A model generated the notes under the pieces. The model was not told the origin of the DNA. It saw only the letters and a list, made by a program, of their open reading frames with translations, and ran no database searches. The translations under genes were made by a program, and so were the position numbers. A stretch of 64,000 nt of DNA from Porodaedalea pini (lineage: Eukaryota; Basidiomycota; Agaricomycetes; Hymenochaetales; Hymenochaetaceae), in the NCBI GenBank assembly GCA_002794775.1, contig NBAY01000022.1:186001-250000 (forward strand), in the 5' to 3' direction. Below are positions 45,545-56,899 of this stretch, piece by piece. Position 1 is the first letter of the stretch, and each line of letters opens with the position of its first letter.

Positions 45545-48500
45545 TCAGAGAAGTTTCGACCGCTTGAGGTGCTCCCGCATGACCATATCGCGCACACTCG
45601 CGAGGATACCAGACGTCGTGATGATTTCCTTCACAACAGAGCATTGATTTTTCACGTTAGTCCAGTCTCACAAAGAAGCAAGGAGAAAAAAAGGGAAGGA
45701 GGACAAAGGCATACCGTAACAGACGTGCAAAATCCATAGAATTTCCTCGGATTGGGCGAATACTCGCGCTGGATGGCAGCGAACTTTGCTCTGAAATCTG
45801 TGCATGATCCAGTGTCAGTAATTCAGTCCACTCTCACGATCTGTGTTCCTCGTACGCCCGAAGCGACAATGACGCTTCAGCACCTCAGAGGCGAAGGAAA
45901 AGAAAAAGGAGATGATAGAAGCCAATAGTGAAGAAAGCTCTCTAAAGGAAGTCCCGGATTACATTAGTGTACTCACACTTCTGCACCGTATCCGAATCAT
46001 TGCTCCTCTCCTGGAAGCTGCGCACGTACTTCGCAAGCCGCACGCCCGCCTTGAGCTTACGGTCCAGGATATCGCACTTGTTGAGGAAGAGCACGAGCTC
46101 GACGTTCGCGAGCAGCTTGTTCGAGCAGATCATCTTCCAGAGAAGCACGCTGTCCTCCTGTGTGTCGCCCGTTGTGAGTAGGAAAAGCGTGGTGATAAGG
46201 AGCGTGGAAAGGAGATGGGGATGAGGATGAGGTGAGAGAGACTAACCAGCCTGTTGACGCTCCGGTCCTCTGCGAGGACTTGGTCGAAGCCTGATATGGG
46301 CGCGAGGAAGATGATCGCGTTCACTGAGAAAACCCGACCGACGATCAGTAAGCTAGTGCAGGTGCTCCATATACTGAAGAGGACATACCATCCTCGAAGA
46401 AAGGGATCCAGGTAGCTAAAGAGAGAGAGAAAGAGGGAGAACGCAATTCCGTCTGTTCAGCTCTGCCGGACCAAACGAGCAATAAACGAAGATTGCTCAC
46501 GTCTCTAAAGAAGAAAGAAAGAAAGGAGGGAAAAGAGTCAGAAAATAGGAATTCAAGTAGGAAAAAAAAAAAGAGTTTAGAGTGAAAGTTAGAGAACGTT
46601 TATGATTAATGAATCACGAGTCATTGAATTTGAGGGCACAGGAAAAAGAACTGACTTGCGACCTCGACCCGCCGACGTCCACGATCCGCCACTCCGTCCC
46701 GCTCTCGCGCCCAGACTCCATCTCGAAGCGGTGCTCTGAGACGCCGACGGTCTTTAGCCGCGCTTTCAGCACGTCGTCTACGAGGCATGACCATAGATAT
46801 AAACCCGACGACCGAAAAGCAAAGGGGAAAGGGAGCGAAGCTCTTGTCAGTGACATGGTGACATGAACATCCAAAGAGAGGAGAGGGAGAGAGAGAGAAA
46901 AGGAGGAGACGTACCGTCCGAGGGCATAAACTTGAGTGACGTCACCCGCTCCAGATCATTCAGGAAGCTAAAAGGTCGACGAAAGGACCGGTCGAATTCG
47001 AATAGAACAACAGGATCATCAGATCGACAGTAAAGAAGAGGAAGAAAATGACAATCAGTCTTTGCTTGTAAACGCGCGACTCGGAAAGGAAGAAAGACAG
47101 ACAGACGAAGTGAGAAAGAGAAACACGCACAACCCAGGTTGTTCCTCAAGCCGTATCTTCCTCTTTCGGAGGACCTCACGCACCGTCGAATCGCGCCACA
47201 GATCCATGATGTCGTGTCGACATGCATGCAGCACTGCCGTCGGCTCGTCCTGCATGTCGATGCTCTGCGAGAGCTCGTATGAGTGCGAATGCGCGTGCAC
47301 ATGCGAGGGGTGGTGCGGATGGGGATGGGTGGCAGGATAAGACTGAGGGTGTGATTGTTGATGGGAGTAAGAATGCGAATGCGAATGGGAGTGAGAATGA
47401 GAGGGCGAAGGTGAGTGATTCGACGGCCGTCCCTTCCCGCGCGCGACGAAGCCCTTCCACGCCGTACCCGGGCGGACGAAGATCTCCTGATTGCGCCCGC
47501 CTCTCTCTTGCCCTCTCCCCGGTCCCGGTCCTATTGCACCATAATTCCCGTTACTCCCGCTCGCATCCCCAGGTCCCAACGCGGGCGCAAACGCGCCCGT
47601 CCCGAAATGCGTCGCCTCCTCTTCATCGGGCGGGACGAGCTTCGCGATCAGCAGTTGTTCGATATGTCGGAGGGGCAGTAGCCGCATGCCGAGCTCGTGC
47701 AAATGCGCGCCGGAATCGGAGAAGAACGTCGTAACGTCGTCGGCGTCGCCTTCGCCGTCTCCATCTGAATCGGCACCGCCTCCACCATCATCTCGTCCCC
47801 CGTTAGCGCCACCGCCGCCGTCGAGGGCATTCTGCAAGTTGAGGCTGTCGGTATAGAGCGCGTCGGAGTGCTCGGAGACTGCATCGAGGATCTTGCGCAC
47901 GGAGCGCACGAGGTTGAGCTGGATGACGGAGCGCCAGAGGATGCGCTCTTCGCGGAAGGCCGACGGGGTGTATAGTCGTTGGAATTCTGTGACATTTATT
48001 TTTCAGCACACTTAAGTAAATGAACGGAAGAGGGAGATGTGGGCGAGAAACGCACGTCGTAGAGTGGTTGATTTTCCTGTATGACAAAAATATATAGTAA
48101 GTCGATGTCAGGAATAAAATCGTCTTCTAAAAACACAATATACGCGCACTAGACACCTTTATGCGCATATACTGTGTCCATAGACTTTTCCGGGAGAAAG
48201 TCACGACGGGTCACGTGACAAATGATGGATTTGAAATAGGGACGAGTCTGAAGCGACGACACTCACCGGACTCGCTCTGCCCAAGGAGCAAGAGCTTGAC
48301 GATTTTGCCCTTCTTATGCTGTAGTCGTTCCTGCCTGAGCTGCTCATCGATTGCCTCGCTGATGCGACGCGCTTCGGCCTCGCGTGCGAGACGGCTTGCC
48401 TGCGCTTCGGGCGTCTCGTCCGGCGGCGGGGCCATGACGAGGGCGAGCGGGTCATCACTTTTTGCTCCCGTCCGCGAGGGCATGTTGCTGTAGAAGAAGC

Positions 48501-48715
48501 TCGCGAACCCGCCGCTACCGCCTCCGGATCGCGTCGAGCTCGAATTCGTGGTGTAGGCAGCAGTGCTGGTGCTGGTGCTCGCGCTGGCGTTGGTGTTAGC
48601 GCTGGTGCTGGAGCTGGAGCTCGCTGCGGCGTTGCTGCTGCTGTCCGCGAAGGCTGCGCGGTCGTTGAAGTAGTTCGCCAGCTTCGGAGGGGGAATGCGT
48701 CCTTGACTTTCGTGG
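45545..48715 (-). CDS. Atypical extended G-protein alpha subunit
   Basis: A heterotrimeric G-alpha-fold GTPase of the large basidiomycete non-canonical class. Eleven exons were placed: about 48715-48267, 48076-48056, 47986-47131, 46967-46915, 46777-46656, 46504-46501, 46415-46389, 46323-46247, 46157-45977, 45797-45715 and 45628-45545. G1 is LLLGQSESGKSTTLRQF, split by an intron inside GKS. Switch I reads LKARLKTVGV (Arg and Thr kept). G3/switch II reads DVGGSRSQ, where DVGGQRSE is usual, so the catalytic Gln is Ser. G4 is FLNKCDIL and G5 is CTSVT. The helical domain holds a large insertion with GGGG, acidic GDGEGDADD and an HSHSHSHS run. The N-terminus is Ser/Ala/Thr-rich before PPPDETPEAQASRLAREAEA. 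The start codon is not fixed; in-frame sequence opens after a likely acceptor near 48715. Upstream lies a 6 kb spacer. Confidence 0.88.
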
Positions 48716-49887
48716 ACGGCGAGGAGGAGTTAGGAGATGGTGGTGAGTTGAGGGCAAGAGGAGGCAAGCATCAAACCGCGGAGAGGCGAGGTTCAGTATA
48801 TCCGGTTATCGGACATGCCGTTCTCACCGCGAGCAGCCGCCCTGAAAATCTCGAATTAGACTTTATATTTCCTATTCCCATTCCCATAATATTAAGCACC
48901 GTGACTAATATTTTAAATGATATTATTGACAAAGCATTGAATCTGTACCTGGGGTGCCTGGTGACTACCTCATGCTCGTACACGACTTCTCTGCACAGCT
49001 TGCATACTCCTGGCGCCGCACAGGCACCGAACCTCTCATCATCCTCCACCTATCGCACTCTATCCCTCACACACTCCATCACCCCCAATTCCTCCCTGTC
49101 ACCTTCTAATGTGGTATCCTTACCTGCAGTCCACATCCTAAATATGTCTCATGTTTTTCCGCGGTCCACCGCTCTTCCGCCACCATCACCATCTTTCTCC
49201 CAAGTCCCTCTAGTATTAGGGTGAGTCCGCAATTAGGGATCCATGTCCCGTCCGAGACACCACAGGGGCACTCGCCTCGCCGCGTCTCTTTTGTTCGTTC
49301 CTTGCTTCTTCCATTTCTCGGACTCGCACTCGGATTCGAGAACACTCCCCGAAATGATAGTCGTGCCCAATTCAGATTGAGTCCGCGTTCGATCTCATCC
49401 ATGGCGCGCGCGTGCGGCTGCCGTTCAACAATTAATAACATACGCATCCTCTCATGCTCCGGTACATCCGCAGCTCGTAAGCCTTAAGCGCTCTCCGACC
49501 CTCCTGAGCCTGATGCGCCACGGCGCCGTAAGCGAGTTCCCATGTGGGTGCCTGTGGGTGGGATGATAACATTGATACAGTACGCAAACTGCGAACTCGA
49601 TCGCGAGGAGGGCACTGGGCAGTGGCAGGGATCCCCGCTATCAGCCCGGGCCAAATCTGAATCACTACTATTCACCGTGAGTCACGGATATTAATATTCT
49701 TTTTTTCTTGATATGTTCGGGATGGCCACTTATTACTCGCTACCCCAATAAAAAAGCGTGATTACGGTTATAGTTAACGCTTTAACTCCCGACTGCCCAG
49801 GGATATGCACGCATTCGTGTAAATGGACGAATGTGGGGTTGTATCATGGAGTGGAGCGAAGCGCGCGTTGCGCGGTAACCTAGGATC

Positions 49888-49922
49888 ATCCCAATCCAAT
49901 CCAATCCAATCCAATCCAATCC
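49888..49922. repeat. (CAATC)n pentanucleotide microsatellite
   Basis: Six to seven perfect tandem CAATC units in the gene-poor spacer upstream of the G-alpha gene. Confidence 0.9.
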
Positions 49923-50261
49923 GCAGCTGCCAGGCGCTATGTATTGCTATACTGCGATCATGCGCTGTCGAGCGAACGCACCGCGCGAAAGCCCCAAGCT
50001 CCTAATACGAAAAGGAGCGCCAGCGAACCTACTAGCAACCACCTTGAGGCAGCATCAAAATACACTGTACTGTAGTAACACGCGCCGGTCCACGCATGAG
50101 CGCATGAGCGTTAGGAGGCCTATCGCTTCTTCTTCTCTCTACATCTATCAGTTGCAGGTGCGCTCATGATCAGGGCTCAGGCTCTTCTGTGATGCCGATC
50201 GCAATCGCAACTAGGAATTTGGGTCAGTACCATACGCACACCTACAACTCGGGACGCGAAA

Positions 50262-50335
50262 GGTCCGAGTCTGAGTTCGAGTCCGAGTCCAAATCAGGCC
50301 ACCTGAGCCTGAGCCTGAGCCTGAGCTGCGAATGG
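50262..50335. repeat. Degenerate GAGTCC / GAGCCT hexamer tract
   Basis: GAGTCT/GAGTTC/GAGTCC units followed by four CTGAGC units. This is the same type of tract as at 13911-13936 and 50580-50607. Confidence 0.7.
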
Positions 50336-53300
50336 TTGTTTACGATCATCGGATACAGTGTGCATGGACGGTGTGCAAGAAAGGAGTACCATGTAGTGTC
50401 CTTTCCTGCAATTTCGTTTGGATATCTAATCTGGCTTGCAGCCTAGATCTGGATTTGGATTTTTGGTACCTTTAATTTGGATATGGGGATCCCCGACCGT
50501 CCGGAAATCGCCCCATTAGCGTCATGCCGCGACGTTCCTGTGAGCGGGGCCAGGGGGCGGGAAGGGAGGGCTATAGTACGTCCGAATCCGACTCCGACTC
50601 CGACTCCGGTGAGCCAATCCTAAACTTCAATCCCTAATTCCTAGGTCGACGTTCCTCTCGATCTCTGTATCTCTAGCTCCGACTCTGGCTCTGGCTTGGA
50701 TTTCACTACGTGCGGGAATACAAAAAAAATATCAAGGGGCACCCCGAGGCCCGAGGTCTGAGGTCTGAGGTTCGAGGATCCAGGATCCAGGATCCCCCGT
50801 CCCGACTCGGAGTCCCTTGCTGCTTAAGTCGTGTGTGCCTCCGAGTTCTTTCTTGGTACGTCTCTCTTATATATACGTACCGTACGTCTAGAGGAGCACA
50901 CTGATATTGATATTGACGGAAGTGGAAATTTGCCCTGCTTGTTCCGAGTGAGGTGAAGGAGGCACCAGGACGCAGGACAGGACGTAGAGAAAGGGAGACA
51001 GAGAGGACACAGGGCACAGGACACGCAGATGCTGTGTCCAGAGATGGACATGCGCCACTGACAGTGCACCGTAAAACTGACTGAAATACTGGAACGACTG
51101 GCGAAGATCAGGACGATCAGGATCAAGGTCCAGAATTCCAGGGATCTAAGATTTAGAATCTCATGTAGGATCCAGGACGAAGAGGCATAGGGCGGTCCTT
51201 GGAGCTTCAGGCGCAGGCTGCACATACATGTATGCGTGAGGTACCGTAGGTCCGGGTGAGTAACCTGGACCTGAAGACGTACGTATATACACGCAGCATG
51301 TCTCTGGTTCTGTTTCGGATGGATAGCCGAAGAAGGAGGTGATACTGGTACAGATGGAAAAAAGAGCGGGGAGGGAGAGGGAGAGGGGGTAGAGGGGACA
51401 GAGTCCGTGATATGTGATGGATGAGCATTGCTCAGGATGCAGCGACTCGCTCTACCGTTTGCGTGGGCAAGGGAATTAAACCCTCGTCAATATTAATGAC
51501 ATCAAGCACTACTTACTACTACTGGCTTCACCCTAATCTGCGTCGCCAAGGCACAACCCTCACATCTCATACATACGATATGTACATCTGATCTGATCTG
51601 CATCCGCCCCGCTATGGTTTCTTCCCCCTTATCTGCTGGTCCTGAAATTGACGTCGATGCTGCGGCATCATAATATAATAGGAGAACGTGAGTATTAGTG
51701 TTTTGAGGGGTGTGTATGATCATGATTAGGGGACGGAGTTCGTGCATGCTGTTATTCCTGGGTATAATATACTACAGCCCGAATAAAGTCTACGTACGGT
51801 ATGCTCCCAGGACTTAAGCTTGGCCTGGGAGGTTTTTCATGTCTATATACGAGAGGCGATTTCGGTCTCTTTTTTTTTTTTGTTTCTCCGTGAATAACGG
51901 GTGGTGAGTGTATCCTTAGTACACGCTGGAGCACCTCGCGTACAGAAGGTTGTGAAGGCTGTCTCGTCCGTCTTGTCCACGATCTCGGCTTGGCGCACGT
52001 CGCGCAGCGACCGTTTTCATGTCCACATCGTCATGCAAAGTACAGTCGGTATATCCAGTTCTCACTGGCATACGCAGTCGGCCAGACCAACCTGCCCTCT
52101 ACACGTACATACCTCGCCTTCCCCCCTGAGTTCGAATCAATTACTTGGTCCGCCGAGTACTACTAGCTAAATGCGCCGGCGCAGGGGAAGACAAAATGAG
52201 AGTGGGCGAATCGCGTTGCATTAATATTGCTGCTTATTGCTCGAAGGTTGAAACGCGAGGACGATGTCCGCTCCCAACGTTTATCCAGTTCGGCTCGAGA
52301 AAGTAAGCCAAGTCGATAGCGTGAATGACTGATAAGAGGAGAAGGATGAAGGCTCTAGGCTTTCAGATTCAACCTCGAGCGAAGACTAGACGGCCGAAAT
52401 TCGGGATTTTCGAATCTCGGAGGTACGCTATGTGCTTTCAGGTACAGTACTGCTATTGTGCTGTACTCCTATTTTTTGATCCACCACCCTATTTCACCCC
52501 CTCGGCCTGGAAGAATGTGATTTTGGATCTGAGTTGCAGCCCGAATATGTAAAAACTAGTACTGTCCACTCGTCAAAGGCAATATTGATGATGTCGGATA
52601 CAGACTTCCAAGTACTTCTACTTTCCATCTGGCGTGACAAGTCGACACGAATCTGCGACGATAGCTTTATTTGAGCTCACCACAGAAAAGTTGGTCGATT
52701 TTTTTTTTTTTGCTTCCGCGGAAACTCTCTCGTGAGGTCGAAACTTTTGAGCTCCCGTGGTGATCTTGTTGAGCGGGCTGTTTTGTGTGTTCGGGAGAAG
52801 AGAGACAATAAACTCGGTTCGCTTTCGGTGACGGACTTTTCATTTGGGTATACCGTTTGCTCCGGCACCTTGACCTGCATTCATTATATTCTAAGGGGCT
52901 GAGCAGTAAGTTGATATGACGCATACGATATTCCTCTCCACTTTCCAATGAAAAATGCAGCAGTCAAACCTTGTTATTCAAGAAGTGCAACATAAGTGTC
53001 GGTAGGTATGTAGCGAGCCGGACGCATTGCCGAGAGCTTTAAGTTTGCTTCCGTTGCCAGCCTATTCTGCACCGGAACCCTGTATCTTCCCCCTCGGCTG
53101 GTATAATAGCAAGTTTGAAGTCTTGCAACTCGGAGTTGACAAATCTATAAACAGTAAAAGGTGTCTCCATCCACCTCGTCGGCGGGGAAAGTGCAGCTGG
53201 TGTAACAACGCTAGAACAGAAAGGCATCGACTCGGAATTGGAACACCGATGAAGAACAGGCCAATAACAGCGCTCGAGATTAAGACCATGAACGACAGAG

Positions 53301-54735
53301 ACAAAGGCAAAAGAGAAATCCACTTAATTAAAGAGGGACGACGCATCGCGAGTCGGTCAAAATGCCGAGAAATGGTCTACCCATGGATGCTTAGGTGGTC
53401 AAGTACATGTCCCCTACGGATGCTCGATGCCCTGAGAAGAACGGGAAGATCCGATTTCAGGGCGAAGGGACCAAGGGACCAAGTAATAATGAACTCGAAA
53501 CGTTGATTGGACACAAGAAGGGTGAAGGATAAGTAGCAAAGAAAGAACGTAGTAGCGCGAGACTCTTGAGCTTGAGCGGCTATAGTAGACAAATGAGGGA
53601 GCGCTTAGGATGATCCAGGAAGAAAATCCGAAACTGACGGAGGTCTGAGAACGTCGTCTGCTTCGTTCCAAGTACAGCATGTGAACGCTTTGTTTCATAG
53701 TCCCACTTTCAATACAGACTTGCCTCTGTCTCGGTGTCTTCATTACAGTGCTAGAAATTGGTGAATCAGTACTCTTCGTGCGTTAGCGAAGCAAAAGAAC
53801 AACTTACGCGACTGAATGTCTGGAAGGATGGCAGGTTGTGACTTCTACGCTCTTTTCTTACCGAATCATTGGCAACGGAACACTGCATCATCGCTGCAGC
53901 CGCGTCTGTCTTCTGAAATCGAACGGCAGAAGAGCACACCTTACCATTCAAAAATTACACGCTTTAAGCACGCCTTAGGTTTTCTTCATGGGCTTCAGAA
54001 GTTCTGCAAGACTCGATAACCGGGTATGCAATTGAGACCGTCCAAGAAGCCAGGAAGACCTCGAGTCAGAGTAAGCACCGCGGGATTCTCGATATTACGG
54101 GTGTTATTGAAGGAGGTGAAAGAGCACAAGTTGTATGATGTGAGAAGAAGAACAGAAAGAGGTTGAACACTAGCACGAAAGCGACCTCAGCCGTGACTGG
54201 TTTGGAGGAAGTTACTATAACACGTCGTTCCTCGCGCGCCGTTTCGCACAAGCTCGTGACCGGAAAGTCCGAGTCGACTTAAGCTAAGTCTGAATTCCAT
54301 CAACACGGGAACCATGTCCCAGTCAAGATTTGAGGCATTGAACAACTAGGAACTTTCATTCCATGTGTGTTGAAGTTATACTTCCGGCGGGCCATTAGCC
54401 CGTGTAGAACGTGACCGGGCTCCGAAGGACCGGCGATATTCGGGCAACGTGACGAGTCATCTCTGAAATCTTTTCGACTTCAAGCCAGCAATGCAAACCT
54501 CTCGGTCGACTCATCTCTTTCTTTCTGTTTGTGCTGGAAAAGCGTTCGGCTCTAGATCTGCTGCTTTCCGTCCCTTCCTTTGAGCTAGAAAGTGATATAG
54601 ATTTCTCTTTAAGGTGCGCTAAGGGTCTTGAGGAGCTGGGGTCAAGATTTTGGGCTAATCGCTTGCCATACTCGTGCCGCTGGTGACACAAACCTCAGCA
54701 GAGAGGATATTAATTGGAGCTCAGACAGAGGCGTT

Positions 54736-56899
54736 ATGTCGTCGACCCCGTCTGGTCTAAGTTCTCGAGAACCATCTCCATCTGCTTCACCCGATACTCG
54801 GTCTGACTCTTCCACTATGTCCTCCCCGAGTCCACCAACACCCCCGAACTTGCACCAGAATAGCGCCGATCCTGCTGCGACTTGGGTCGTACAGAAGTAT
54901 GGAGGGACGAGTGTTGGCAAATTCGCGACAAGGATCGCTGAGGAAATCGTACCGTGAGTTGCTCTCCGACGTGTTTCAGAAGCTATATATGTGTACAACC
55001 CTTGTCTCCTATAGGACGTACCTTGACCAACACAAGGTCGCGATCGTGTGTTCAGCGCGTTCGGGATCCACAAAAGCGCTGGGCACGACGAACCTCCTTC
55101 TACGCGCCGCTGCTGAGGCACTTCAGCGTACCAACTCGCCTTCAGGCACTTCTGGCATTGCGTCCCCGCAGTTACCTGTCACTGTAGCCGGAATCGCGCA
55201 CAATAAAGGCTTCTTGCCACGGAAGGATAGTATGACCTGTGTGAATGGTCTCACGAATGGCAGCGTTTCTCGTTCGCGTGCGGAGTTACCAAATCCAAAT
55301 TCTCCGCGCTCGAGTTCGCCATCGCCCTTCTCGTCTCTGAGCATGAGCAACCTGGCGCAGACGCAGAATGGAAGCAGCTCACCCGCGAGTTTTGCGACGC
55401 AGCCATTCCAAGCAACGGTCGACATACTGCGGTTAGATCATCTCACAGCTGCTCGTGCTTCGGTACGAGATCCGGAGCTGCTCAAAGAATTGGAGGCAGA
55501 AATCGAACGAGATTGTGATGGACTGCGAAGCTTCCTCTTTGCTGCGCAGGTTGGTAAAGATCCTTGACAATATCTATGATACTCACTAGGATTGTTCTTA
55601 GATTATCGACGAAATTTCGGCCCGCTCGCGCGACAATATCGTTGGAGTCGGTGAGCGCCTATCATGCAAACTCGTGGCTGCCGTACTGCGTGACCGAGGC
55701 ATCGATGCCGAATTTGTCTCGCTCGAAAATGTCGTTCCCTTAGAGAACCCCGACGAAGCAGACGGGGAGCGATCTTCAGATTCAGAACATGTCACGCTCG
55801 ACCAATCTTTCTATGATCGTGTCGCGGAGGCCGTGGGTGCACGTATCCAGCAATGCGGGAGCCGCGTGCCCGTCGTAACGGGCTTTTTTGGACCCGTGCC
55901 GGGTTCATTACTACGCCAGGTGGGACGTGGATACACAGACCTGCTCGCTGCGCTTGCAGCAGTCGGCTTAGAAGCCTCAGAGCTGCAGATCTGGAAGGAG
56001 GTCGACGGTATCTTCACCGCCGACCCACGCAAGGTGTCCACAGCACGACTGATACCCATCATTTCTCCGGATGAGGCAGCGGAGCTCACATACTACGGCA
56101 GTGAGGTCGTCCACCCATTCACGATGGAGCAGGTCATCCGGAGGAAGATTCCGATTCGCATAAAGAATGTCGAGAACCCTTCAGGCGGCGGGACAGTCAT
56201 CCACCCAGACCCGAACGTCGACGCGGCCGCGCTGCTGCTAGACAACAGCGCGTTTGATTTCGTTACTGGACCACTGCAGGACAAGCGGAAGAAGTTGCCG
56301 ACGGCAGTGACAATCAAGGAACGGATAACGGTGCTGAACGTTCACTCGAACAGGAAGAGCGTCTCGCATGGATTCTTTGCGCGTATATTTGGCACATTGG
56401 ACCGTTTTGGCGTCGTCGTCGATTTGATCAGCACGAGCGAGGTGCATGTCAGTATGGCGATTGAGAATGGGCTGGGGAAGCGCATGATGGATCGACTCGT
56501 AAGGGAGCTCGAAAAGAGTGGGACGGTACGTTGAGAATCGCCTATTCGAACTCAGTACTAAGCGTGTTTCAAATGCTTCAGGTCTCTCTTCACCCTGACA
56601 TGGCTATTCTCTCTCTGGTCGGAAGGCAACAGCGCAATCTAGTCGGTATCGCGGGCCGCATGTTCACAACACTCGCCGAGGGCGACGTGAACATTGAGAT
56701 GATCAGCCAGGGCGCGTCCGAGATCAATATATCCTGCGTCATCGACGGCAGAGATGCCGTGAAAGCCCTCAACCTCATCCACCAGAGCTGTCTACAGATC
56801 AAACCCGAGGGTGCCATAGGCAGGAGTAAGTTCTGACTCCTAAATCGTAAAGAGTCAGAGTGCTTACATTCATTTACAGTGGGCCCGTGGTTGTTTTGA
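54736..56899 (+). CDS. HOM3: Aspartate kinase (aspartokinase)
   Basis: Aspartokinase phosphorylates aspartate in the first step of threonine, methionine and isoleucine synthesis. After a Ser/Pro-rich N-terminus starting at 54736 comes the kinase signature VVQKYGGTSVGKFATRIAEE. An intron then leads to DQHKVAIVCSARSGSTKALG. A fungal-type insertion rich in Ser/Asn/Pro (about 55250-55400) precedes ARSRDNIVGVGERLSCKLVA. The catalytic core continues with FFGPVPGSLLRQVGRGYTDL, WKEVDGIFTADPRKV and EAAELTYYGSEVVHPFTMEQ. Two ACT regulatory domains follow: ITVLNVHSNRKSVSHGFFAR and, after another intron, MAILSLVGRQQRNLVGIAGR with EGDVNIEMISQGASEINISC. The last short exon adds GPWLF before the TGA at 56897-56899. 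Four introns keep frame. ACT domains imply feedback inhibition by threonine, as in yeast Hom3. Confidence 0.95.

Larger units (their letters stand above)
48716..54735. other. 6 kb gene-poor spacer between G-alpha and aspartokinase
   Basis: Both flanking genes are transcribed away from this region, so it is a long divergent spacer. I find no convincing gene; frames near 53030-53740 are the longest but match nothing I know. It contains AATATTAAT at 49690, 51489 and 52220 (variant near 54708), ACTAGTACT at 52555, a (CAATC)n tract at 49888-49922, and degenerate hexamer tracts at about 50262-50335 (GAGTCC, CTGAGC), 50580-50607 (GACTCC) and 50670-50705. There are also GAGGTCT and GGATCCA runs at about 50748-50800. 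The make-up mirrors the spacer upstream of the WOPR gene. Confidence 0.6.

Noticed and set aside
49888..49922. Short regular repeats considered as a CRISPR-like array
   Set aside because: Units are 5 bp with no spacers, and the DNA is eukaryotic.
53027..53743. Overlapping frames of 95-159 codons on both strands
   Set aside because: Composition is not codon-like, frames on both strands are similar in length, and no motif or joined exon was found.
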